Assembly: GCA_025351165.1 (NCBI GenBank)
Contig: JANXWK010000037.1
Coordinates: 1 to 39,422, forward strand
Source of the DNA: Hyphomicrobiales bacterium
GTDB lineage: Bacteria > Pseudomonadota > Alphaproteobacteria > Rhizobiales > Beijerinckiaceae
Reading direction: 5' to 3'
Length of the DNA: 39,422 bases
Made by a program: the position numbers and the translations under genes. The notes under the pieces are model-generated. The model saw nothing but the letters and a program-made list of their open reading frames with translations, was not told the origin of the DNA and ran no database searches. Within the stretch, counting starts at the first letter, position 1; each line of letters opens with the position of its first letter. Shown one piece after another: positions 21,905 through 28,899 of this stretch.

Positions 21905-21943
21905 AAAAAATAACCATTGACATTATTTTCAATTATCAATAAT
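21905..21943 (+). promoter_or_regulatory. Rightward early promoter/operator (pR-like)
   Basis: Perfect 39-bp inverted copy of 19749-19787. Here -35 TTGACA is at 21917-21922 and -10-like ATAATG at 21939-21944 (16-base spacer). The predicted start of transcription is about 21951, at the very start codon of the Cro-like gene (21953). It carries the same TTGA N15 TCAA dyad. Confidence 0.75.
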
Positions 21944-21952
21944 GTCTTTTAC

Positions 21953-22186
21953 ATGAGCGTAAATCTAAACCCAGCAAAAGACATTATAAATAGAATAGGT
22001 GGTGTAAAAAGCACGGCATCTGTTTGTAATGTTGGCTACAGAAATGTTTATAAATGGACATACCCAAAAGAGAATGGCGGAACTGGTGGCTATATACCTA
22101 GCCATCATGCAAAAACACTTCTCACGTATGCCATACAAAACAACATTGATGTAAAAGCTGAGGATTTTTTTAAAGAACAAGCCTGA
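21953..22186 (+). CDS. Cro/YdaS-type helix-turn-helix regulator
   Basis: A 77-residue protein with the plan of phage Cro/YdaS/CII-like regulators: DIINRIGGVKSTASVCNVGYRNVYKWTYPK gives the HTH (about 8-37), followed by the loop ENGGTGGYIPSHHAKTLL common to this group. I start it at 21953 (MSVNLNPAK), because the longer frame from 21917 would run through the promoter itself. It is the first gene from pR and likely represses pL and pR. The predicted mRNA begins at or within 2 bases of ATG, so the message may be leaderless. Confidence 0.8.
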   Translation: MSVNLNPAKDIINRIGGVKSTASVCNVGYRNVYKWTYPKENGGTGGYIPSHHAKTLLTYAIQNNIDVKAEDFFKEQA

Positions 22187-22252
22187 ATAGGCAAAGAGTT
22201 TCTGAAATCTGAAATTTCATGTTTTGCGTTAATGTTATTAGGATTTTGGAAT

Positions 22253-22294
22253 ATCGGTGATGAACACGATCCTTGTGACCAGTTCACCACCGAT
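22253..22294. other. 13-bp inverted repeat downstream of cro
   Basis: Arms ATCGGTGATGAAC (22253-22265) and GTTCACCACCGAT (22282-22294) pair at 12 of 13 positions with a 16-base loop; the odd pair is A/C on the plus strand and a G-U wobble on the minus strand. There is no T tract, so it is not a simple terminator. It could be an operator or an RNA structure. Confidence 0.5.
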
Positions 22295-22342
22295 TTATGT
22301 AAGTGTTGCGTATGCGTATCATAAATTTTCTCCTTAACTCGT

Positions 22343-22373
22343 AAGAGCGTGCGTTGTTGCGCTCTTTTTTTTT
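22343..22373 (+). terminator. Rho-independent terminator after cro (tR1-like)
   Basis: Stem AAGAGCG/CGCTCTT of 7 bp with a 10-base loop and a run of nine or more T. It sits 157 bases after the Cro-like stop and before the replication genes, the same logic as tR1 in lambdoid phages, so early-right transcription would need read-through or antitermination. Confidence 0.75.
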
Positions 22374-22391
22374 ACCATAAATCATGGTGTT

Positions 22392-22496
22392 ATGATGACT
22401 GAAACATTGAATAATTTCAATCAATTAGACGAATTAGGGTTAAATATGGCAGCTGGACTCCCTAACTGCCATTCACTTAGCCGCCCCTTTTTTTAA
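22392..22496 (+). CDS. 34-residue micro-ORF ahead of the GapR-like gene
   Basis: An ORF MMTETLNNFNQLDELGLNMA and on to RPFF, ending 12 bases before the GapR-like start. No good ribosome binding site. Its 5' part includes a palindrome TTGAA TAAT TTCAA (22407-22420) related to the pL/pR dyad, so the DNA may be regulatory instead. Confidence 0.2.
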   Translation: MMTETLNNFNQLDELGLNMAAGLPNCHSLSRPFF

Positions 22497-22508
22497 GGAA
22501 ATAAAATT

Positions 22509-22841
22509 ATGGATATGAATATAAATGAAGCACCAAGTTGCAATCATATTGCAACACAAACGGATGTAGAAAATTTTCAAAAAGAAGATGAAAAAACTTA
22601 CAACGAGGCAAAGCGCAAAATAAAAGCTTATATTGATCGTATTGAAAATCTTGAACAAAATAAGAGATATATTAATACGGACATTAAGTATGTCTATGAT
22701 GAACTTGCGAACGAGGGTTATGATAAACAGGCCGTAAAGAGACTTGTTGTTAAAAGGCAAAAAGATCAGCAGCTTGAGCGCATTATTGAAGATAACATGC
22801 ATCAATACGAGTTGGCTTTAGGCATGATCTATGATGCTTAA
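22509..22841 (+). CDS. GapR-like nucleoid protein (DUF2312)
   Basis: A 110-residue protein with the GapR/DUF2312 pattern: KAYIDRIENLEQNKRYINTD, IKYVYDELANEGYDKQAVKR and LVVKRQKDQQLER, ending LALGM. GapR of Caulobacter and relatives is a tetrameric DNA-encircling protein that binds AT-rich, overtwisted DNA in front of polymerases. The family is confined almost wholly to alphaproteobacteria and their phages, so it marks the host class. AAGGA is 11 bases before ATG. Here it begins the replication/nuclease part of the early-right operon and overlaps the next gene. Confidence 0.82.
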   Translation: MDMNINEAPSCNHIATQTDVENFQKEDEKTYNEAKRKIKAYIDRIENLEQNKRYINTDIKYVYDELANEGYDKQAVKRLVVKRQKDQQLERIIEDNMHQYELALGMIYDA

Positions 22842-23238
22842 TCTGTTAACAAAATACCCACCTGTAAAACCTAAAAAGCCTCGGTATAACAATACCGAGG
22901 CTAAGGTTCAGGCATCTATACTTGATTGGTTGAAGCTATGCGCACCGCAAGTGATAGTCTTTCATGTGCCTAATGGCGGGCATAGAGATAAGCGTGTTGC
23001 GGCTCGTTTAAAATGGCAAGGCGTTGTGGCTGGTGTTCCTGATCTTTGCTGCTTTGATGGCAGAGGGTATCCATTTTTTATTGAGGTCAAAAGTGAGAAC
23101 GGTGTCCTCTCTAGTGTCCAAAAAGAGTTTATTGATAAGCTTCATCATTATGGCATCGAGACTGTAATTGCGCGATCTATAGATGATGTGAGGCGTTATT
23201 TTCAATCAAGTAATATTCCGTTTCATGAAAGTGTATAA
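22831..23238 (+). CDS. VRR-NUC domain nuclease
   Basis: A 135-residue single-domain VRR-NUC protein. Visible are E23 (NNTEAKVQASILDWL), the GVPDL motif with D71, E85-V-K87 in FFIEVKSENG, and Q97. These are the PD-(D/E)XK acidic and Lys residues. Stand-alone VRR-NUC proteins of phages cut branched DNA such as Holliday junctions. It overlaps the GapR-like gene by 11 bases and the methyltransferase by 1 base (TAATG). Confidence 0.85.
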   Translation: MMLNLLTKYPPVKPKKPRYNNTEAKVQASILDWLKLCAPQVIVFHVPNGGHRDKRVAARLKWQGVVAGVPDLCCFDGRGYPFFIEVKSENGVLSSVQKEFIDKLHHYGIETVIARSIDDVRRYFQSSNIPFHESV

Positions 23239-23825
23239 TGCAAATTGCTCTTCCTCAAAAAAAATACAATGTGATTTACGCTGACCCGCCTTGGAAATTT
23301 CATACCTATTCGCATCGTGGTAAAGGGCGTTCCCCTAACCAGCATTATGATTGTATGGACGCGCAAAGCATCCGTGATCTGAATGTTGGTGATATAGCTG
23401 CGCAAGATGCCGTGCTGTTTTTATGGGTTGTGCAGGCGCAGCTTGAAGAGGCTTTTGCACTGATAAAGGCCTGGGGATTTACGTTTAAAACTGTGGCTTA
23501 TACGTGGGTCAAGATTAAGGGTGGGCAGGATCGTCTGTTTTATGCCAGTGAAGATGTGCGCATGGGCATGGGCTATCACACGCGTGCTGGCTGCGAACAG
23601 ATGTTTTTGGCAACGCGTGGCAAGGGCTATAAGCGTTTTTCCATGGGCGAGCCACAGGTGCTGCTGTCACCGTTGCGTGAGCATAGCCGCAAGCCAGATG
23701 AAATTATAACCAGCATAGAGCGCCTTGTTGGTGACGTGCCACGCATTGAACTTTTTGCACGCACACGGCGCGATGGCTGGGATGCTTGGGGCAATGAGAT
23801 AGATAAGTTTGTGGTTGCGGCATGA
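23238..23825 (+). CDS. MT-A70 family adenine methyltransferase
   Basis: A 195-residue protein with the catalytic D16-P-P-W19 (VIYADPPWKF), the RGKGRSPNQHYDCM segment and a C-terminal SAM-pocket region (SRKPDEIITSIERLVGD, RIELFARTRRDGWDAWGNE). MT-A70 enzymes in phages methylate adenine N6 in DNA, for protection from restriction or for regulation. The gene is more GC-rich and uses other codons than its neighbours, mainly after about 23400, which suggests separate acquisition. It is coupled to both neighbours. Confidence 0.88.
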   Translation: MQIALPQKKYNVIYADPPWKFHTYSHRGKGRSPNQHYDCMDAQSIRDLNVGDIAAQDAVLFLWVVQAQLEEAFALIKAWGFTFKTVAYTWVKIKGGQDRLFYASEDVRMGMGYHTRAGCEQMFLATRGKGYKRFSMGEPQVLLSPLREHSRKPDEIITSIERLVGDVPRIELFARTRRDGWDAWGNEIDKFVVAA

Positions 23826-24100
23826 ACCAGCAAAGACACACTCTTACAACGATTATTCAAAACATTCCTTTTCTTCAAAAAACATTAAGAGAAAAAAGAA
23901 TAAGGGGCGGTGAAATATTAGAGCGTTATCTAGAGGATATTTCAGTATATCTTTGCTGGCTTAGGTCGTTAAAGGCCTCGCGCCAAAAGATTGAGTCCGC
24001 GCTTAAAATGAAAGAGCTTACCGACTCTCTTAACCTTTCTGAATCCGACATTAAAGAGCTTGCAGCTGATCACCTTTTGAAAAACAGGAGAGGCAGGTAA
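23822..24100 (+). CDS. Hypothetical protein of the replication operon
   Basis: A 92-residue mostly helical, basic protein (KTLREKRIRGGEILERYLED, LKASRQKIESALKMKELTDS, HLLKNRRGR). It overlaps the methyltransferase stop and the primase-like start. No known domain; small helical helpers are usual here. Confidence 0.65.
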   Translation: MNQQRHTLTTIIQNIPFLQKTLREKRIRGGEILERYLEDISVYLCWLRSLKASRQKIESALKMKELTDSLNLSESDIKELAADHLLKNRRGR

Positions 24101-25041
24101 TGCATGATTTTTCTCATGATTTTTCTATGGATATTCAAAATAAGCTTGGCAAATCTCCTAAAAATGTTATTTTTGATGGGAAAATACATCGCTTTGATAT
24201 TAAGAAAAAAGGCGATAATGCGGGTTGGTATGTTGGGTTTAACGACAATCTGCCCGCTGGTTCTTTTGGCTCGTGGCAAACGAGTGAGGTGCATAAATGG
24301 TGTGCTAAACCTGATATAGAGCTCACAAGTGCGGATCTAGCAGACAATAAGGCACGTTTTGAACAAGCTAAAGCCAAGCGTGATTTTGAACAGGCACAAA
24401 GGCATAAAGATGCGGCTCAAAAGGCTGCTTCAATATGGAATAGTGCACCAGCCGCCGATGCAAACCATCATTATTTGATGAAAAAACAGGCTAAACCTCA
24501 TGGTTTACGCCAATCACGAGGTGCTTTGGTCGTGTCTGTAACGGTCAATGGTGACATTGCATCTTTGCAGTTTATTCAAGAGGACGGCTCTAAGAAGTTT
24601 CTTTCGGGCGGTGCTTTAAAAGCTGGTTATTATTCGATTGCTTCAAAAGATAACGATACAAACACCATTGTTCTTTGCGAGGGTTTTGCCACGGGTGCAA
24701 GTCTTCATGAGGCAACGGGTTATAGTGTTGCTGTTGCTTTTAATGCTGGCAATCTTGAACCTGTTGCGAGGGCTTTGCGGGCTAAATATCAAGACTCGAC
24801 ACTTATAATAGCTCCAGACGACGATTACAAAAACAAGATTAATTCTGGTTTAAAAAATGGGCTACAGGCAGCTAAATCAGTTGGAGCTTTCATAGTACCG
24901 CCACCGTTTAACAGAGGAGATGCGCAACAATTTACAGATTGGAATGATTATTATTGCTTACGAGGTAAGCAAGCTACAAAAATGATGTTTGATGCCATTT
25001 TAGATAACTGCGATCTTATAACTGGCGAGGAATATCTATGA
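24100..25041 (+). CDS. Toprim-domain primase-like replication protein
   Basis: A 313-residue protein of the phage/plasmid Toprim primase class. The N-terminal domain (1-70) has GWYVGFNDNLPAGSFGSW, typical of these proteins, then a charged helical linker (80-110), and a Toprim domain with the conserved Glu in VLCEGFATGASLHEATG (E194) and the acidic cluster IIAPDDD (D240-D242). Such enzymes make RNA primers. There is no helicase domain fused, so a host helicase is needed. Overlaps of one base upstream and four bases downstream mark one operon. Confidence 0.8.
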   Translation: MHDFSHDFSMDIQNKLGKSPKNVIFDGKIHRFDIKKKGDNAGWYVGFNDNLPAGSFGSWQTSEVHKWCAKPDIELTSADLADNKARFEQAKAKRDFEQAQRHKDAAQKAASIWNSAPAADANHHYLMKKQAKPHGLRQSRGALVVSVTVNGDIASLQFIQEDGSKKFLSGGALKAGYYSIASKDNDTNTIVLCEGFATGASLHEATGYSVAVAFNAGNLEPVARALRAKYQDSTLIIAPDDDYKNKINSGLKNGLQAAKSVGAFIVPPPFNRGDAQQFTDWNDYYCLRGKQATKMMFDAILDNCDLITGEEYL

Positions 25042-25826
25042 GCTTATCTGCGTCCGTAGTTAGAGAACTTATTAAGGCCGGATTATCTGGAGAAAATCTA
25101 GCTGCTGCTTGTGAGAGAATAGAGCAATGCGACTATATTATTTCAGGCAATAAAAATGCTAGCTATTTAAATTCTGAAAGACAAAGACGATTTAGAGAGA
25201 GGCAAAAAGTAACGTTATGTAACGTTACTAACGTTACAAAAGAAGAAAAGGTTTCTTGTCCCCCTTCCTTAAAAAAAGAAAAATCCCCCTATAACCCCCT
25301 TAAAGAAAAAAATATACCTACCCCCAATCTTCCAAAAGAAGAAACACCGCCTGCGACGGAGCGCGAGTGTGATATTGATCTTTTTGAAAGTGATAATTTT
25401 GGGAATCAGGATCAGCTAAAATATCAACTTGTGGCTTCAAAAGCTAAAACCAAAAAATCAATTCAAGCGGAAATCTATCATCAACTTGAAAACGTTGGCT
25501 GTGATAGAGGGTTGATTTTGGAGTGGGAAGCTGTTCGAAAAAGCAAACGAGCTGCGCCAATTAGTCAAACTATCGTTAACTCATTGCTGAGAGAGGCTTC
25601 CTTGGCAAGTATACCACCGCCAAAAGCGATTGAAATTTCTATTGAGCGAAACTGGCAAGGATTTAAAGCGGATTGGTTAAAAAATGAACGAGATCACCAC
25701 AGTAACGGCAAAAATAGAATTGCAAGAACTTCTGTCTCAGCCTTGGATAAATATCGCACTAGAGAAGCTGGATACATCGAACCATGCGAGACCTATGCTG
25801 CCACAGGAATTATCATTGACTTGTGA
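25038..25826 (+). CDS. Replication initiator-like protein (lambda O position)
   Basis: A 262-residue protein beginning SLSASVVRELIKAGLSGENLAAACERIE, a start common in replication proteins of alphaproteobacterial phages, followed by SERQRRFRERQK and a Lys/Pro-rich low-complexity linker (about 60-110). The C-terminal part (140-230) is helical (IYHQLENVGCDRGLILEWEA, APISQTIVNSLLREA). Three palindromic iteron-like repeats lie inside the gene at 25209-25237, at the start of the linker, just as ori lies in lambda O. The last 143 bases overlap out of frame with the next ORF. Confidence 0.6.
   Translation: MSLSASVVRELIKAGLSGENLAAACERIEQCDYIISGNKNASYLNSERQRRFRERQKVTLCNVTNVTKEEKVSCPPSLKKEKSPYNPLKEKNIPTPNLPKEETPPATERECDIDLFESDNFGNQDQLKYQLVASKAKTKKSIQAEIYHQLENVGCDRGLILEWEAVRKSKRAAPISQTIVNSLLREASLASIPPPKAIEISIERNWQGFKADWLKNERDHHSNGKNRIARTSVSALDKYRTREAGYIEPCETYAATGIIIDL
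25209..25237. repeat. Three iteron-like TAACGTTA palindromes, candidate origin
   Basis: Copies GTAACGTTAT, GTAACGTTAC and TAACGTTAC follow each other at 10-base spacing. They are followed by about 100 bases of strand-biased DNA (A/G-rich then C runs). In the protein they give the NVTNVT segment. Short iterons inside the initiator gene followed by an easily melted region are the plan of lambdoid origins. Confidence 0.55.
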
Positions 25827-26313
25827 GCAACGAAAATATGTTGATCTCTCAGCGGCAAAAGTTAAACACGCTATTACATTTTTCAATCATACAAAAACTA
25901 TTGATGCAGTGACCGCTCTTTTTGGTGAAAATGTGAAACAGCAAGTTATCGATGATTGCCTTACTTTGGCTAAAAGATTTGGGTCATGGTCGTTTTGCAA
26001 AGCATGCACGGATTGGCGATTTGGTGACGCGAAAGAAATTCAAGTCGATGATAAAGGTCTCCAAAAGACATTTAAGCCAACCATTTCACAACTAAAGCAA
26101 ACATGTGAGAGGTTGCTAAAACCTTATTGGCTTAAGCAGTACAAGCTTGAAATGTTACTTAAGGCAAAGACATATGGGAGTCGGCAAAAAACAGATATTT
26201 CAAGACGATGTGAACTTGCAGATGCGTTAAGTAAAAGAGTTTATGCGCCTCTTACACAAGAGCTTGTATCAGGCGGCATTAAAAGCGATGCTGATTTGTT
26301 GGAAGGAATATGA
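25684..26313 (+). CDS. Hypothetical replication-operon protein (loader position)
   Basis: A 209-residue protein: VKHAITFFNHTKTIDAVTALFGE, LAKRFGSWSFCKACTDWRFGD, RRCELADALSKRVYAPLTQE. The family is not known to me, but the position after an O-like gene is where helicase loaders are found. The open frame begins 143 bases before the upstream gene ends. A start at 25795 (MLPQELSLTCEQRKY) would cut that overlap to 32 bases, though neither start has a strong ribosome binding site. Confidence 0.6.
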   Translation: MNEITTVTAKIELQELLSQPWINIALEKLDTSNHARPMLPQELSLTCEQRKYVDLSAAKVKHAITFFNHTKTIDAVTALFGENVKQQVIDDCLTLAKRFGSWSFCKACTDWRFGDAKEIQVDDKGLQKTFKPTISQLKQTCERLLKPYWLKQYKLEMLLKAKTYGSRQKTDISRRCELADALSKRVYAPLTQELVSGGIKSDADLLEGI

Positions 26314-26398
26314 ATATTATCTCAAACCGTTTTTAAGAACTATTCATTTCAGCCGATATGGTTTATGCTTAATCAAGTAATCTAGATGGGGATAATAC

Positions 26399-26962
26399 AT
26401 GCCGCCAAGAGCCAAAACAAAAACAATTAGTGCTGTAGTTCAAAGACAACCAAACGGTCAATTAAGCAGATCAAAGAAAACAACAGCGCAAAATCAAAAT
26501 GATAAAACTCGTCTTAATAACGACAGGATGCAGGAAACAGTTTTAAATCAATTGCATCGACGCGGAAATAAAAGTGAAAAGTGTGGTTCATTTTTTGGGC
26601 TTGTTTGTTTGAGAGACAATATAGATAATGATTATTACGAGGCTGGCAATCGGTATCTTCATGCATATAGGCATTGGGCTGTAGCTGTTGTCAATATGCC
26701 AATGCCTGGTCATATTTCGTGCAACGGGTTAGGTAGTATACTTTCTTATGCAAAAAAGAGGAAAATACAGGATTTCTATTTTGGCGCTGAAAACGCAATA
26801 AAGCAAGTACATCATAGATCGTTTGTGACTCTAAGACATATCATAATTGATAATGAGGCGTGTCAAAATATTGATAACTTTTCAGATGCTGAATCGGTTA
26901 TTTTAATCAGACGTGGCTTAGAAGCTTTGTATTATTACTTTAAAAAGCAAAAAGCCCCATGA
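26399..26962 (+). CDS. Early-right protein of an alphaproteobacterial phage family, possible late regulator
   Basis: A 187-residue basic protein. The N terminus is Lys/Arg/Gln-rich and probably disordered (1-45). The core (LHRRGNKSEKCGSFFGLVCLRD, YYEAGNRYLHAYRHWAVAV) matches a pattern I know from phages of alphaproteobacteria, where the gene stands at the end of the replication block, without a proven role. It is the last early gene before the late promoter candidate, the place of antiterminator Q. GGGGAT precedes ATG by 7 bases. A hairpin-rich 150-base non-coding stretch follows. Confidence 0.55.
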   Translation: MPPRAKTKTISAVVQRQPNGQLSRSKKTTAQNQNDKTRLNNDRMQETVLNQLHRRGNKSEKCGSFFGLVCLRDNIDNDYYEAGNRYLHAYRHWAVAVVNMPMPGHISCNGLGSILSYAKKRKIQDFYFGAENAIKQVHHRSFVTLRHIIIDNEACQNIDNFSDAESVILIRRGLEALYYYFKKQKAP

Positions 26963-27112
26963 TTAAGTGAGGCAGGTTAGATTAAGAAATGAGAGCAAGC
27001 TTCGGTGTTACAGAAAACTCTTTAGACAAATGCGTTAAGCCTATCGTTGTAATTCTGGCTTGATCTTTAAAATTCTGGTGCCTCAGCCAGTTTAGATATT
27101 ATTAACAGGGGT

Positions 27113-27750
27113 CTAGACAAGATTAGAGCGGATTTTTTTAATATATTTGATGAGAATGTTGAACATTTCTCGCTCGTCTATATTAAACCTAAACTCACAT
27201 TCTTTCAAGTGCAAGATGAATTTTTCATCCTTTACACCATTAAACTTTGCAAGCCTTCTTTTTGCGAATGACCAAAAGCTTTCAATGCCGTTGAAATGGC
27301 ACTTGCCCTGCGCAAATTCATCATGCGAATGATAGACCCTATGGTGGCCATACCCATTCAAAATCAGGCCATCACAAGCCTTCCAACTATCGGTATGGAT
27401 TGTTTATCCTTCCAGTATTTTGCCCTGTATTATGGGCATTAATTGAGTTTTTGTGCAGTTTTTAACAATTTAGACATGCACTTTACCATCACGTTTGAGA
27501 AGTCCAAAAACAGATGTTTTTCCAGCCGCTCCACGGCCTCTTTTACCACAAATTCGTTTTGCACCAAAGTAACTTTTGTCCAGCTCAAATTCCCTAGTTG
27601 TAACAGGTAAATTTATGCAAAGTGAAGCAACCAAATAGCGCAACGCCGCATAAATTTGACTGATACTATTACGACTTATGTCAGTTAAAAGAGCAGTATT
27701 TGGAGCCGTTAAATCAAGACAAAACAGAAGAATCCCGTTTTTTACTTAAA
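27113..27750 (-). pseudogene. Decayed IS1595-family (IS1016 group) transposase
   Basis: Read leftward from about 27750 the frames give LFCLDLTAPNTALLTDISRN, FELDKSYFGAKRICGKRGRG, AAGKTSVFGLLKRDGKV, then a stop, then MPIIQGKILEG, a stop, and finally an open 82-residue end with HFNGIESFWSFAKRRLAKFNG and LKECEFRFN. These are ordered parts of an IS1016-type transposase. In-frame stops, a frameshift and the loss of the Glu after the first Asp (DES to DKS) show it is dead. Terminal inverted repeats are not clear. It is a different subgroup from the remnant at 20593. The region 26963-27954 has no other gene. Confidence 0.85.
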
Positions 27751-27806
27751 CAAACAGCTAAGTCACGTGAAAATATAAATAAGAAACTCAATAACAAAAA
27801 TATCTA

Positions 27807-27835
27807 TTGACAGCTAAAAAAATATTTGGATAATG
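27807..27835 (+). promoter_or_regulatory. Strong sigma70-type promoter, candidate late promoter (pR'-like)
   Basis: TTGACA at 27807-27812, a 17-base AT-rich spacer, and ATAATG at 27830-27835. The -10 is the same as that of pR. It reads toward the terminase genes through one small ORF and the terminator at 28222, the plan of a Q-dependent late promoter. Confidence 0.6.
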
Positions 27836-27954
27836 CAAGATATATAGAGTGATATTTTTGTATCTAAAGACTAAAAATGCGTTTGTGAGCTACGGTTTCC
27901 CGATTATTTAGTTAAAAGACAAGATTAGCATTTGATACAGCGAGCGTTTTCAAC

Positions 27955-28197
27955 TTGCCAGATGTCTCTGAGCGGGGTTTATTTGCATTTTATCAAATTA
28001 TATTTATGTACTTCAATGGCAATCAAGTAGATCATTTCTTAAAAGAATTAGGTTTGATGCATCAAGTAGGTAGCGGTATTTTTATTGATGGACGCAAGCT
28101 GGCTGACCTAATGAAAATTGAATTGCCAAAAACAATTCTTGCAAAGCCAAAGTTGCCAAAGCCTGATAAAGTCTGGTCTTCTTTGGTTTTAGATTAA
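27955..28197 (+). CDS. Small hypothetical protein, possibly 5'-truncated
   Basis: An 80-residue ORF whose better-looking part begins near 28006 (MYFNGNQVDHFLKELGLMHQ, then VGSGIFIDGRKLADLMKIEL) and ends in a Lys/Pro-rich tail (PKLPKPDKVWSSLVLD). No ribosome binding site is seen at either start. The N-terminal part may be joined by the insertion that left the IS remnant upstream. Not a known family. Confidence 0.4.
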   Translation: MPDVSERGLFAFYQIIFMYFNGNQVDHFLKELGLMHQVGSGIFIDGRKLADLMKIELPKTILAKPKLPKPDKVWSSLVLD

Positions 28198-28221
28198 CTT
28201 GTACATATTTGTGTATTTCAT

Positions 28222-28247
28222 AGCTCCCGTTTTTTGGGGCTTTTTTT
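28222..28247 (+). terminator. Rho-independent terminator before the packaging genes (tR'-like)
   Basis: Stem AGCTCC/GGGGCT (six pairs, one G-U) with an eight-base loop and seven T. It lies about 385 bases after the candidate late promoter and just in front of the ribosome binding site (GGAG) of the next small gene. Confidence 0.7.
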
Positions 28248-28261
28248 ATGGAGAAATTAAA

Positions 28262-28375
28262 ATGAGACGCGCTGTTAGACGTAGTTTGAGTGGAGCTAAG
28301 CCGAATTCATTGAGAGCAACATCAGGTGGCAATAGAGAAAAGTTTCGTATAAATATTAGAACTAATGCTTCTTAA
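28262..28375 (+). CDS. 37-residue basic micro-protein ahead of terminase
   Basis: A small Arg-rich ORF: MRRAVRRSLSGAKPNSLRAT, then SGGNREKFRINIRTNAS. GGAG lies 9 bases before ATG. It is placed 19 bases before the small terminase gene. The net charge is strongly positive, so nucleic-acid binding is possible. Its role is unknown. Confidence 0.5.
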   Translation: MRRAVRRSLSGAKPNSLRATSGGNREKFRINIRTNAS

Positions 28376-28394
28376 AACCATAGGATATTAAATT

Positions 28395-28868
28395 TTGGCA
28401 CAAAGAACTTTAAAGGGCGGTCTTATCAAGGATGCCCAATTAGAAAAGTCAGCCAAGAGAAGAGCGGAAGCTTTAGGCTATAGGAAGCATGGCTACACAT
28501 ATCATCAAATTGGCGAATGGATGAAGTGCAGTCATGTCACGGCTTACAATCTCGTTAAAAAATCCATTAAGGACATTTACAGAGAAGATGCTTGTGACCT
28601 TGTTGATCTAGAACTCGCGCGTTTGGATGACTTGCAGGCTTCTATTGCTGAGCAGGCTCTTGCTGGCAACCTTCAAGCTTTGGACGCTTACTTGAAGATC
28701 ATGGATCGTCGCGCTCGTTATGTTGGTATTAACGCGCCAACAAAACTAGAAACGACAGGCAAGAATGGCGATGCAATTAAGATAGATATTCCAGATACAA
28801 CACCAGAGAGACAGCTCGCGGCCTTGGCGTTGCTTTTGGCAAAGTCACCGAAGCCTACAATTAGTTAA
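28395..28868 (+). CDS. terS: Small terminase subunit-like protein
   Basis: A 157-residue protein read from a TTG start with AGGA 9 bases before. The N-terminal part contains an HTH: AEALGYRKHGYTYHQIGEWM (about 25-44) and KCSHVTAYNLVKKSI. A helical middle (LELARLDDLQASIAEQALAG) and a C-terminal tail follow. This is the pattern of small terminases that bind pac DNA and recruit the large subunit. It is two genes before the ATPase/nuclease subunit. Confidence 0.78.
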   Translation: MAQRTLKGGLIKDAQLEKSAKRRAEALGYRKHGYTYHQIGEWMKCSHVTAYNLVKKSIKDIYREDACDLVDLELARLDDLQASIAEQALAGNLQALDAYLKIMDRRARYVGINAPTKLETTGKNGDAIKIDIPDTTPERQLAALALLLAKSPKPTIS

Positions 28869-28899
28869 CATCAACCACATTTATCAAAGGATTTTTATT

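Noticed and set aside
21917-21952. Longer Cro-like protein starting at 21917
   Set aside because: That start lies within the -35 element; the extra residues would be coded by the promoter itself.
24100-26313. Reverse transcriptase, retron or diversity-generating element
   Set aside because: No RT motif (such as YADD) exists in any long frame and no template/variable repeat pair was seen near the spike gene.
27115-27928. 12-bp direct repeat AGACAAGATTAG at 27115-27126 and 27917-27928 as IS target duplication or att sites
   Set aside because: Too long for an IS1595-family target duplication and not at clear element ends; may be chance in AT-rich DNA.
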